From contig NZ_FQWQ01000001.1 of NCBI RefSeq assembly GCF_900129725.1, positions 1,426,001-1,490,000 on the forward strand: a stretch of 64,000 bases of DNA, given 5' to 3'. Both the position numbers and the translations under genes were made by a program. A model generated the notes under the pieces. The model did no database searches, was not told where the DNA came from, and worked only from the letters and a program-made list of their open reading frames with translations. The stretch comes from Chryseolinea serpens (GTDB taxonomy: Bacteria; Bacteroidota; Bacteroidia; Cytophagales; Cyclobacteriaceae). This document shows, piece by piece, positions 43,329-54,100 of the stretch (the first letter of the stretch is position 1; every line of letters begins with the position of its first letter).

Positions 43329-45032
43329 TTAAATATTTTGCTTCTTCAATTCATTTACGGCATGATCTACAGCGCGCGCCGTGAAAGCCATGTAGCCCAG
43401 CGAAGGGTTGTGGCAAGCCGATGAGGCCATGAACGAGCCGTCGGTGACGAACACGTTCTTGCAGGCGTGCACCTGGTTGAACTTATTCAGCACAGACGTC
43501 TTTGGATCTTTACCCATGCGGGCCGTTCCCATCTCGTGGATGCCAAGGCCGATACCGATCTCGCGATCATAGGGCGTCACGTTCTTGAAGCCTGCGGCAG
43601 TGAGCATTTCCACAGCGTCATTGGCCATGTCTTTGCGCATCTTCAATTCATTCTCGCGCAGGATGGCGTCGAACGTGAGCGTAGGCAGGCCGTGTTTGTC
43701 TTTCACTTCTTTGTTGATGACCACGTGGTTGGCGTGGTTGGGCAAGATCTCGCCGAAGCCACCCATGCCCACGGTCCATTTGCCGGGTGTGGTCACGGCC
43801 TCTTTCAGCGCTGCTCCCAGCGACAATTCCTTTATCTGGTCGGCCCAACCCTGACGGCTGGCGCTGCCCTGGTAGCCAAAGCCACGGATATAGTCACGCT
43901 TCTCGCCGTCATAGTTCCGGTAGCGAGGGATGTAGAAGCCATTGGCGCGACGTCCGAAGTAATATTGGTCTTCGTAGCCTTCCACTTCTGCACGGGCACC
44001 TACGCTCAAATGGTGGTCCATAATGTTGTGGCCGAGTTCGCCGCTGTCGTTACCGAAACCATTGGGGAAGCGGTTAGAGATCGAGTTCAGCATGATGAAA
44101 GCTGATCCGAAAGTCGACGCGCAAAGGAAGATCACTTTAGCAAAGTATTCTACCTGTTCGCCGGTCTCAGCATCGAGCACTTTTACGCCGGTGGCTTTGC
44201 CTTGCTTCTCGTCGTAGATCAGTTCATGTACAACAGAATTAGGGCGTAGTGTCATAAGACCGGTCTTCTCTGCCGCGGGCAGCGTAGAGGAGTTGCTGCT
44301 AAAATATCCACCATACGGACATCCACGCGAGCAAAGGTTTCTATACTGACACGTGCCGCGCTGCGGGCTATGCGGCAGCGGCGCCGTTGCATGGGCCACG
44401 CGGCCGATGGTGACGAGCCGGCCGAATTTATCTTTTACCGATTTCTTGAGGTCACGCTCCACGCAGTTCAGCTCCATAGGAGGCAGGAACTTGCCGTCGG
44501 GCAACTGGGGTATGTTTTCCACCTGACCACTCACGCCGATGAAGGACTCGACGTAGTCATACCAGGGTTCGATTTCTTTATAACGCAGGGGCCAGTCCAC
44601 TGCGATGCCATCTTTGGCGTTGGCTTCGAAGTCGAGGTCGCTGAGGCGATAGCTTTGGCGGCCCCACATGATGGAACGTCCGCCTACGTGGTAGCCCCGC
44701 ATCCAGTCGAAGCGGTTCACTTCGGTGTAGGGGTTTTCGAGGTCGTTTACAAACCAGTGTTTTGTACTTTGGGAGATGGTGTAGCCGGTGCGGGCTTGTT
44801 TGGCCTGCTGCTTCAGATCCTCCTGGGTAGGTTTGCCGGCGTAGGGCAATTGCCAGGGGTCTTTGGTGGCCGTGGGATAGTCGGGGTGTTTCACCATCCG
44901 ACCCCGTTCCAACACCAGGGTTTTCAATCCTTTTTCGGTGAGCTCCTTTGCGGCCCACCCGCCACTGATACCCGTGCCCACCACGATGGCATCGAAAGTA
45001 TTCTGCTTCTCAGCGTCGATATTCAGGTTCAT
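43329..45032 (-). CDS. GMC family oxidoreductase (large dehydrogenase subunit)
   Basis: This 567-residue FAD-dependent enzyme has an N-terminal dinucleotide-binding motif (FDAIVVGTGISGGWAAKEL). The FAD/substrate region reads MWGRQSYRLSDLDFEAN, with a Cys-rich stretch CQYRNLCSRGCPYGGYFSSN (about 228-247) typical of the gluconate/sorbitol-type group. The C-terminal active-site region reads HEMGTARMGKDPKT...HACKNVFVTDGSFMASSACHNPS. It pairs with the subunit-3 protein just downstream, which supplies the export signal. About 280 bases between it and the next gene hold only a weak plus-strand ORF that I reject. Confidence 0.93.
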   Translation of the reverse strand: MNLNIDAEKQNTFDAIVVGTGISGGWAAKELTEKGLKTLVLERGRMVKHPDYPTATKDPWQLPYAGKPTQEDLKQQAKQARTGYTISQSTKHWFVNDLENPYTEVNRFDWMRGYHVGGRSIMWGRQSYRLSDLDFEANAKDGIAVDWPLRYKEIEPWYDYVESFIGVSGQVENIPQLPDGKFLPPMELNCVERDLKKSVKDKFGRLVTIGRVAHATAPLPHSPQRGTCQYRNLCSRGCPYGGYFSSNSSTLPAAEKTGLMTLRPNSVVHELIYDEKQGKATGVKVLDAETGEQVEYFAKVIFLCASTFGSAFIMLNSISNRFPNGFGNDSGELGHNIMDHHLSVGARAEVEGYEDQYYFGRRANGFYIPRYRNYDGEKRDYIRGFGYQGSASRQGWADQIKELSLGAALKEAVTTPGKWTVGMGGFGEILPNHANHVVINKEVKDKHGLPTLTFDAILRENELKMRKDMANDAVEMLTAAGFKNVTPYDREIGIGLGIHEMGTARMGKDPKTSVLNKFNQVHACKNVFVTDGSFMASSACHNPSLGYMAFTARAVDHAVNELKKQNI

Positions 45033-45313
45033 ACTCCATAGAAAGTTTGCCTAAAAATAGACTATTCAATCGATTTAGGAAGAAAATTATATGAGTGGTT
45101 AGAGAATATTGTGCGGGGGTTAGAAAGACTAGCGGAGCCTATCTAAAACGAAAAAATCATCAATAAAATACTGACACTCAATCAGATGACATCGCAAAGC
45201 CGCAAAAGGTCCGTCTGTGCGAATTCTCTGAAAGGAACAAAACGGTTTACTTGGAGATCGTCGCAATTGTTAAAATTGAGGAATGCCTCGGTCGGGCTTG
45301 ATATGGCGCGAGA

Positions 45314-45796
45314 TTATAAGGTCGAAAGAATCCCTTGTATCACCTTTTTATCAATCGTGATCTCTTTAACTTCTTTGTTGGTTTCACCAGAGGCATAGAC
45401 GAATACCTGCAGGGTAATTGAAGAACTACCAATAGCCTGCATAAACATTTCCTTTATAATTATCTTTTTGCTCTTGTCAATACTTGTTAATGTTTGATCC
45501 CCAAGCACTCCGCTATCCACATAGATTGCCCAGTTTTCTATGAAGCGTCTAGACACACCATCGATCGACAAGCTAACGGTATCACGTCTGATAAGCATTC
45601 TACGTACGCTGACCTTTCCCTCAATCCGGTCAGATGGCTTTGCCTTAAAATCAACTCTCACGGCTTTTCCTACCAAAGACTCTTTAACCGAATCGATTGG
45701 CAGATACTTGATGTTCCAGGCACCCTGCGCTAAGGCATTCAAGGCGAAAAAATTCGAGATGACGACCAACAATACTGTTTTATAGTTGATCTTCAT
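45314..45796 (-). CDS. hypothetical exported protein
   Basis: This 160-residue protein has a signal peptide (MKINYKTVLLVVISNFFALNALAQ) and a mature part rich in beta strands (VGKAVRVDFKAKPSDRIEGK; TVSLSIDGVSRRFIENWAIY; SSITLQVFVYASGETNKEV). No family is recognised. It is the last of a row of small genes downstream of the RHS effector and runs in the same direction, so it may belong to that locus as a periplasmic partner or immunity factor. It is lower in GC than the metabolic genes nearby. Confidence 0.65.
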   Translation of the reverse strand: MKINYKTVLLVVISNFFALNALAQGAWNIKYLPIDSVKESLVGKAVRVDFKAKPSDRIEGKVSVRRMLIRRDTVSLSIDGVSRRFIENWAIYVDSGVLGDQTLTSIDKSKKIIIKEMFMQAIGSSSITLQVFVYASGETNKEVKEITIDKKVIQGILSTL

Positions 45797-45806
45797 GAGT
45801 TATCAA

Positions 45807-46412
45807 TCATAATGCTTTTCTAATAATCCGTATCAGGAGATAATTCCATTTCCATCCGAACAATACTAAAAAAACCAAAATAGCAGACATTAACAAATTG
45901 CCCTTGGGCGACAAAAAGTGAAAATACTTCTGTAGTGCAACTAAAATGAACCCCAATATCAGGACTAAATACCGACTCATGTTGCCAAGCCTCTCTGCGA
46001 TATTGTTTCGTATGCTATCGAAGTGCTGCATTACGCGTCTCCCAACTTCGCCATCCTTGTGTACATAGCGAACTGTTTTTCTAAGAAAAAAATAGGCTTT
46101 AATCTCCCGTTTCTTATGAAGCAATGAATCAACGACGATCATTACAGAATTCTCAAATAGGTTACGACTATCATCGTACCGACGATTTGATATCACATAC
46201 TTAACCAATCTAACTGCGTAAAATAGAGTATTCTCGTAATCATCCGTATTGAAATAGCTGAAAGATGCTAAGGCTAAAATTTCAAGATCGTCATCATTTA
46301 AAATCTCATCCGATTTGAATTTATCAGATAAATCCTCGATGCCTTGAATCACTCCACTATAGTCGGCGGCGAGATACTTCCCTCTCATCTCATTTACGGT
46401 CGACGCATTCAT
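45807..46412 (-). CDS. hypothetical membrane protein with helical N-terminal domain
   Basis: This 201-residue protein has no signal peptide. Residues 1-135 look all-helical, possibly TPR-like (KYLAADYSGVIQGIEDLSDK; DLEILALASFSYFNTDDYEN). Two transmembrane helices follow (YLVLILGFILVALQKYF; LLMSAILVFLVLFGW), with a basic tail (IRIIRKAL). It is probably anchored in the inner membrane with the helical domain in the cytoplasm. No family is recognised. It lies 11 bases before the exported hypothetical gene and shortly after a frameshifted gene, in the RHS-associated cassette. Confidence 0.65.
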   Translation of the reverse strand: MNASTVNEMRGKYLAADYSGVIQGIEDLSDKFKSDEILNDDDLEILALASFSYFNTDDYENTLFYAVRLVKYVISNRRYDDSRNLFENSVMIVVDSLLHKKREIKAYFFLRKTVRYVHKDGEVGRRVMQHFDSIRNNIAERLGNMSRYLVLILGFILVALQKYFHFLSPKGNLLMSAILVFLVLFGWKWNYLLIRIIRKAL

Positions 46413-46433
46413 TCCCTGTTTTTTTGATGCTGA

Positions 46434-46942
46434 CTAGTTCAAAGTTTGAAACAAACTATCTCCGATGTGTTGGTTAACTATTACAGTTCTATCTGGTCCA
46501 TCCTTTAAACGAAAGCGGATCTCATAGGCCGGTTCGGGTTTGCCAGGATAATAAGTCCTGTTGAAAGTCCATGACTCCAGTTGCTCGGTCGCTGCTGTAC
46601 CCAACTGCTTTCGCAGCCATTTGCTGTCAATAATTGGTTTGTAATAGTCCGTTTCGTACGATAGTCCGCCGTAGTCGTTGTGAAGTAAGACTTATCCGTA
46701 TGTACATGAGATTCTGTGCTGTCAAACCAAACCGTGAGATGCTCATTGCGCTTTGGTTTCCTTACGAAATAATCTTCAATGATAGGCTGCCCTTGCTTCA
46801 TGCGGCTCTCGTTGTATTCCCTACCATACACATCGCCCTTGAGCCGCAAATACCAGCCACTAAATATCAATGCAACAGCCGTTACACCGATGGCAATGAA
46901 GATGTAAATGCCTGTCCGTGTAAGTTTTCGATATCGTTTCAT
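46434..46942 (-). pseudogene. hypothetical single-pass membrane protein, frameshifted
   Basis: The first frame gives a basic head and a membrane helix (TGIYIFIAIGVTAVALIFSG), then sensible soluble sequence to about residue 90 (KRNEHLTVWFDSTESHVHTD). It then turns into low-quality sequence and stops at 46505. Another frame, entered at about 46685, continues with protein-like sequence: LLHNDYGGLSYETDYYKPII, DSKWLRKQLGTAATEQLESW, TFNRTYYPGKPEPAYEIRFR, ending at TAG 46434. A single added base near GTCTTACTTC would restore one protein of about 169 residues. Either a real mutation or a sequencing/assembly indel. Confidence 0.7.
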
Positions 46943-46958
46943 CGATCAGAATGGCAGA

Positions 46959-47474
46959 TTACTTCCTCGAAAGTAGTTGCTCCGGTTTCAGATCTATCCA
47001 AAAGAACTCATGCGATAACGTTATAGAGTCATGGCCGGCGACGAAATCAGCTTTTTCAATAGTTAACGTGACACGGATCGTCGCTGAGTCAAGACGGCAA
47101 AAAGCCGGATCTATCTTTGAGCCTCCTTTAAATTCCAAGAGAGCACCCGAAGTAAGATTCAGGTAGTCAACATCAGAACAAAATTTATACTGTCTTTCCT
47201 CGTTTTCTTCTAATTTCAACACATAAACCAGGGTATCGTCCAAATCGGTTTTGCTACCGCTCCAATTAAGATAAAAATCGCCAATCCAAACCACGAATAC
47301 ATCTTTCTTATTCAGCTCTTTATACAAAAAGCCATTGCAGTAGTTGGCGTGGTGGCTACTGTCTAACAATTCATGCGACCTGCACCCATTTGACAGGTCT
47401 GCTGGATTCTCGGCCCTGCTATTCCTGCATGCGAATAATAGGCAAGATATACAGACCATGCAGAGGACAAACAC
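46959..47474 (-). CDS. hypothetical lipoprotein
   Basis: This exported protein of about 171 residues has a hydrophobic leader and a lipobox (CISCLLFACRN). The start at 47474 is GTG; an ATG five codons later is also possible. The mature part contains several Cys (NGCRSHELLD; YCNGFLYKEL; YKFCSDVDYL; DPAFCRLDSA), suggesting two disulfides, and beta-rich segments (DVFVVWIGDFYLNWSG; ATIRVTLTIEKADFV). No family is recognised. It is part of the row of small genes behind the RHS effector and could be a periplasmic protector of the producing cell. Confidence 0.6.
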   Translation of the reverse strand: MFVLCMVCISCLLFACRNSRAENPADLSNGCRSHELLDSSHHANYCNGFLYKELNKKDVFVVWIGDFYLNWSGSKTDLDDTLVYVLKLEENEERQYKFCSDVDYLNLTSGALLEFKGGSKIDPAFCRLDSATIRVTLTIEKADFVAGHDSITLSHEFFWIDLKPEQLLSRK

Positions 47475-47608
47475 AATAGAACTCCCAATTCCCCTTTTTG
47501 CACCATCTTACAGAGCGGTCTTATCGATTTGAATCAAAAAACATAAATCAACAGACAAAGCTTAGATTTAGAATACGTTTCGCCCATACCGTGTACCGGA
47601 TGCTCTGC

Positions 47609-48160
47609 CTATTCGGAGATGGGTCGTTGGAACGACTTCTTCAAGATATAGTAACGCTCTGGACCGTAAAACCTAAACAAAATTTCCTTTTCATGAAAGA
47701 AAAAGTACATGTTCAATCTGATTCTCATCTTCTTTTTTGGGTCTGTTTTATAATAAGCAGGCTCCCAGTTTCTCATTTGATCTAATAAATCATCGGTGAT
47801 CGTCCTCATACTCGCGTCGATGCTTTTTGATGACCTAAAGAATTTTGACTCGATCTCACCCTTTTCATTTATCGCAAAGGAGCATTCAACAAGGTCAGTC
47901 CCACCATCCCCTTTCAAATGGTTTGCAAATTTCAAACGATTAGCTAGTTCTTTATAAATCAAAACGCTATCGGCAAGAAGGCGCGGGGGGGCAATGCTAT
48001 CATAAATAGATGCGGCGTCCTGTTCGAATACTAGCTCGTGATCCTCACTAACGCCCTGTATCTCGGGGTCACCATCAACCTTTTGCCTCGGCGCCTGACT
48101 CTTGCAAGAAGCGGCGATAAGGGAGATAAAAAAAAACGTAGTCAAGATAATTCTGTTCAT
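47609..48160 (-). CDS. lipoprotein with TonB-C-like domain; candidate immunity protein
   Basis: This 183-residue protein has a lipobox (LIAASCKSQ). The C-terminal half has the pattern of a TonB C-terminal domain: VECSFAINEKGEIESKFFRS followed by a helix and RNWEPAYYKTDPKKKMRIRL, with the W-x-PA element typical of that fold. It starts eight bases after the RHS effector stop and is therefore almost certainly cotranscribed with it. The position is that of an immunity gene, and a periplasmic lipoprotein would suit an effector active outside the cytoplasm. The homology to TonB_C is moderate and the immunity role is inferred. Confidence 0.7.
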   Translation of the reverse strand: MNRIILTTFFFISLIAASCKSQAPRQKVDGDPEIQGVSEDHELVFEQDAASIYDSIAPPRLLADSVLIYKELANRLKFANHLKGDGGTDLVECSFAINEKGEIESKFFRSSKSIDASMRTITDDLLDQMRNWEPAYYKTDPKKKMRIRLNMYFFFHEKEILFRFYGPERYYILKKSFQRPISE

Positions 48161-48168
48161 AAAATCTC

Positions 48169-51100
48169 TTATGGCTCAAATGTCAAAGGTTTTTCTCCAT
48201 AGACAGTCGATGCCGAAATTCCAGAATATTTAATAATATGATGATCGGAAGCCCGAATCATTTTCCAACCGGCGTTGGGATTGTCCTTAGAGTCCTGAAG
48301 TGGTCCATACGTTGAGACGCCCTGGTTAAAATTTGGCACCCCTTGGACTTTCGTTCCATCAAAATGCCTACACAAGTCTACGCTTGAGGAAATATTGATT
48401 TTACTTCCTGACAACTCGAGCAACTTGGACAACATCTCATCCCCCGAATCTCCACTTGCGGTAAAGCATGACTCAAAAACAACATTCCCGTCATCCTTAA
48501 CTTTGCTCATTATATTTTCAATTGCCTCCACTTCCTCATCTATTACGCAATTTTTCAAGTATTTATCAATGCGACTTGCAGTAACTGCATACTTCGTATC
48601 CTTTGGGTCAAAATCAATACTCGTCATGAAAGCAGTTTCATGGTCCTTTCCAACGCGCCTTGCTCCGTGAGCTTGGTACACCAAATTATCAAGGCTTTTG
48701 GAATTTCGAAATGTTAAAAGGAAAGCCGCTTCCTTTGCCGTTTTAACTGCCATAACTGCCCATTGGCCGTAGTAAATAGTCTTCGCTTGCCGGTTCGTAC
48801 TTTTTCTTAAGACGTCATTTTCAACTAAAGCTATGTAAACATTTCTCTTATGTTGATTTTGTACTGTAAAAGCATAGGCCATCCTTGCATCCTCCTCTGT
48901 GTATCTGTAGCCTCCTTCAACAGCTTCCACTTTCATTCCGTCTGGATCGACCAAAATAACAGGATTATTAAGAACGTAATTGTAAGGAGAAGTAGTGTGA
49001 TATTTCTCAGATTTTAAATCAACACCAAACCATCGACCTATATCAGGCATATACATTCTAGCGCCATAATCTATCACGCCAAGATTGAGCTCATCCTGCA
49101 TTTCTTTTCCATTATACAAATAGTTTTGCGTAACGCTATTTTCCCTTTGAAAGGATTGAGCTACAAGTCCAAACGGATAATAGTCATCTTGCTGCACGAC
49201 CGGCGATTTAGTCTGCGTCACTTTAAAGTCATCAAAATAGACCTCCGCCGGCTGCGGATTGTCGTTGCTGAGATAAATATACAAATATCCCGCCTGCTTT
49301 GCGTGGAAGGACAATGACAGGTATTCGTGTGGACCATCTTGTCCGGATTCCCTGGCTGCTTCGGTGATTTGTTTGTAACCGATATCAGTAGAGATTCGGT
49401 TCATATCGCGATCTACGAAGATATAGTTCAGGTAAGCCTTGGGGGCTTGGGTGCCATTGTTGTCGTCGGCATGCGATAAGGGAATTACGGGCATCGGAGT
49501 CGCTCCCAGGCTACCGGCGGCTCCGCCGTCAACGATCGTTCCCGTGGTGGCTGCCCCGGCTGTGGCGAGGTATTGGATGAAGGTTGTGAACGCGCCATTG
49601 GGGTCGGCTTGTGCCAAGTCTACATACTTGGCATAGACTTCCATCTTTACCTCATCGCCCGGCATCACGCTGATGGAGCGGGCAAGACCATATTGATCAT
49701 CCTTCACACCGTCGCCGTCATAGTCGGTGCCTGTCAAACGCGTGGACGTACCCGAGGTGGCGCCCCATCCGGTGTCTTTTTTGTCGTCAGGGTCGTCGTG
49801 CTCAGGGGTCGGTGTATTATTCGTGTGATCAAACCAATTGTTTTTCACCAGAATGGCTTCGTCGTAATAGAGGAAGTTGGCGCGATCATCATCAACATGG
49901 TCGGGTTCTAATGTTGCCAACACGGTCTCTGTCTCATCCTTGGTGGTGAATGTCAGGCGGATGTTACCCAGGTGATCCTTCAGGTGGTATTGATACTCGT
50001 TCGTTTCTGTTTTCGCCTTAGCGGGAATGATGCGGCCTTCGGCAAGGTTGATAAATTTCAACTCGCCATTCTCCAGGAAAAGACTACCCACATAGTCGCT
50101 GCGCTTGATCATGACGTTGCTGGCATCGAATACCTGCTGGGTCAGTTTGCGGCCGTTGGCGTCGTAGATGTATTTGATGTACTCTCCCGAGGTCTTGTTT
50201 ACGCGTGTCGGCAAGTTCAGGTAGTTGTAGGTGATGCTTTGCACATCTTTGTTCAGGTCGCTCACCATGTTACCGTTGAGGTCATAGCTGTAGTCAAGGA
50301 CGGTGCTGGCACCGTCTTTAAAGCCCTTGTCTCTAACATCGGCATCGGTATTGGGTGCATCTGCCACATTCAACAGCTTGTTGGAGCGTTGCAGATCCGA
50401 GCCGTAGTCGTAGTCGAGCATGTCGATGTTCGCGCCGTCTTTGCCTGTACGCTGCAGTTTGAGAATGTTACCGTTCAGGTCATAGCCGCTCTTGCCGCCC
50501 GTGCCCATAATAGATTCCTTGTAAGCATTCGAGGCATTCCATGTGGTGATCAGCACGGTCTGCCCGTTGGTGACTTGCTCGCTTAGCGTTCCCTCGAAAT
50601 GATCTGCAGAGGTGAGCCGGTTCATGGGATCGTAACTATAGCGATAGGCGCGTTGCGTTGGATTGTTGGTACCTCCTTGCCCAAGATTATTGCTCCAGCG
50701 GATGGCGGAGATAGTGCCATTAAAGGCCACCTGGTTTTCGTTCGTGATGCTGGTCATAGGTTGTTCGTAGGCCAGTTCCATACCGAAAAGATCTTGAGGT
50801 CCGTCACCGTTGTCGGGCTTCAGGTCGCTGTTGTTGATGCGCGTGAGCCAGCCGCGGATGTTGTAGCGGTAGTCTACCTCTTGTTTGAACCGGCGGGCAT
50901 TGTCGTCGGTTTCCTTCGGATCGGTGTTATAAAGTTTTTTGGTAATCAGTTGTCCCAACTCATTGTAGTCGTTAGACGTGAGTAATACTTCCGGGTCGCT
51001 GTTGATTTTTTGCCATGCTTTGAGGGGGCGGCCGACGTGGTCGTACTCAAAGCGGCTGTAAAGGTCGATCTTTTGTTCGGTCAGGGGAACGCCGAACGAA

Positions 51101-54100
51101 ACACTTACATCCCCCACCGTGCCGCTGGACAACACCGTTGCGAGCCGGTAGGCTTTCGTTGGTGGTGGAGAGGGCTGGGCCGGCGGCACTATGGGAATGA
51201 TCTGTCCATTCTTTGAGTAGACTATGGCACTACCGGTACTTTCTATGCGCAATACATCGCCGGTAGCAAATGTGCCAGTGTATTTAACAACATCGTTTTC
51301 CCGAATCTGCAAAACGCTGCCGGAGGCCAGATAAAAACTATACTCCAGGTTGGTATAGTCGACGATGGGCGATATCGATGAAAGGCCGACAAATCGATTG
51401 GTGTTGGTCTCTGTGGCTTTGAACTGTATCCAACCCGGACCGGACATCACGTTCTGCGAGGTAGTCGCTGCATTTGACCATGAGCCGCTCCCGGCCGTCT
51501 TGGTGATGGTATTGTTTGCCCAGGAAACACCTTTGAAAAGCAGCCAGCTTATGCCCGTGAACTGTGTTTTATCGGCGCCAAATGAAGTCTGGACGTGTTC
51601 CAGGGTTCCAGAGCCCAGCGAAACATCCACGACAAGTGAAGTGGTCGAGGCCGTAGCAAAGGTGTAATATAAGGTGCCGTTCACTTTCATCAACACCGTG
51701 CCCTTAACGCGCTCGATGCGAATGACGTCGCTCTTGTGGATGTCGCCCAGAAACGCCAGGATGCCGTTGCCCAGGGCATAAAGCTTGCCGCTTGACAGGC
51801 TATAGGCACCGTACTGAATTGAGGTCTGATTGTAGTTGACGTCTGTCGCCGAGAGCCCGACGGCGTTGCTCGAACTTCCGTCATAAACATATTCCACCCA
51901 GCCATCCTGTGCGGCAGGCAATACTTGTAACGAAGAGCCACCGCCCGACCAAGCGCCACTGGTGCAGATCAATTTGTTGCTCATATTGTCGATCCGGCAA
52001 CCGGCCGCTCTCCATACCACATCGTATTCATGTGCTTGGGTGCTGTTCGTCTCGATTACTTTCCCTACGAAATCGTAGGTGGATGTATGCCGGGAAATCT
52101 TGCCCCGGTGGTCTTCCTCTACACGTTGGATGACCCGGTATTTGTCGTCGTAATAGTTAACGGACGCCATCCAGTTATACGCGTCGTTGAGGCTGCGCAC
52201 TTGCGCGCCGGTGACCTGGCCGATTACGCGGTCGTTGGGTGCGGTGGATTGCCCATCCAAATGATCAGCCACAAAATCGAAACGGGGGTCATTATAAAGC
52301 GCTTTGAACTTGTAATCGTCATAGTAGGTCACTGTCAACGGCGTTGTCGATGCAGCCGGAAACGACTTGTTGGTTGTATAACCAAGGGTTGTTGTGCCGT
52401 CATAGTCTTCATAGTACGCCAAGGTTTGGTACTGCGTGTTTACATAGCCTTGCATCTCGGCCTGGGTAGCCTCGTTACCTGTATGCTTATACAACCCGGT
52501 CGTAATAGGTCGATTCAAGACATCATACTTGGTATATGACCATTCGTTGGTGACTCTTTGGTTGCCGTCCTGTGTCAGCACCAGCCGGTCGCGGTTGTCG
52601 TATGCCATATATATCCAATCTGCGCCGGGTACTTTCTTGGCGATCATCCGCTGGCGCTCGTCGTAGCGATATTCGAACGCCCAGTTGTTACGGATCGTTT
52701 GATCGACGGTGGTAAGTTCTCTTTTGAAGGATCCCACCACGGTCGGAATGGTCATGCCAGGCGAGTAGATGGCGGCATCGACAAACAAATTTTGGGTATT
52801 GACCGTTGCGCTCGTGTATACCTGCTGACCATTAACGAAATAGGCCATCGCACCGCCTTGGGTGCGTGTGATGGTGAAAACGTCGCCGGCGAACCAGTAC
52901 CCGGCACTGGCTTTGTAGGTCCCATTTTCATAGATGTACACCGTGTTACCCGACGAACCAAATACGAATGCGTACGCGATGCTGGCAAACGAAGCGTTTG
53001 CATTCGTGGCCGACAGACCCACCGCCCACAAAATGTTGCCGAATACCGGTGGTGCAACAAATTCAATCCAGCCAGCAGTATTGGCGGCAAGCGTGTTGTG
53101 CGAAAACGCGCCGGCATCCCATCCAACGTTCGTTGAGGATTTTCTGAGACTATAACTGCTTTCACGAGATGCATTCACCAGGCTACCCCATTCAATGGGA
53201 TATCCCGTGCGGTAGGATCGAGTGAGCGTTCGTCCTGCATGGTCGGTAATGGTGGCCGTATATTGTCCCATATCTTTTCCGCTCAATACCGGCCCCGATT
53301 CGGTTGGTGACCAGGTTATTGTACTGGGTGCGGTGCCCCCTGTGACCGTTAACCCGATGGATGCGTTGTTGCCGTTGGCGTCGAGCGGCCTGATGGTGGG
53401 GAGCACGCGCAAACGCGTGTCGAACGAACTGTAGATCACCGGTGTCTTTCCCTGCAGCACCGTCACGTCCACTACTTGAGGAATCGACGTGCCGATCGCC
53501 GTGGTGTATGCCACTACCCCATTCCGGTAAATGTTCAGACTGGCTGTGTTCGGACCGGTAGTCTCGCGTGCTATTCTGTACACATCGGTCGCCCTATTTA
53601 ACCCGATCGCACCTTGGTTAGCCGACTTCTTGAAGAAGTAAACATTACCATCAGAATTAGCCATAATGCCATTGTCGGTACCGGTATAAGAATAGTTGAT
53701 ATCACCCGTGGAAAGGCCTATTTCAAAATAACTTCCGGTGGCTCGCTCTATTTCAAATTCTACCCAGCCATCGGTATTGGGCAACAACATATTTAAACTG
53801 CTGGCCCCGCCGTCCCAAGCGCTTGTCGCTGAGTATCGTTGAATAGACCCGTTCGACAAGACCTGGACCGTGGCCGCATTGAGATACGTCCAGTCGATTT
53901 CATAGCCTAGACCGATATTAAAAAGGCCCGTTCTGCCCTCAGCATCCGTGACGGTGACCTTGTAGCTACCGGCTGGCTTGTTTGTAACCTGATCCGTATT
54001 GCCCCCAACGTCCCAGCTATAGGTATACGGCGGCATGCCGCCGCTAGGGGTTACCTGAATTGAGCCCCCTGCGGACGCACTTTGAACGGGCGTAATTGTT

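Noticed and set aside
45186-45398. 70-codon plus-strand frame between the GMC oxidoreductase and the small cassette
   Set aside because: It overlaps the 3' end of a better minus-strand gene with a signal peptide, and its composition (SQSRKRSVCANS...) is not protein-like.
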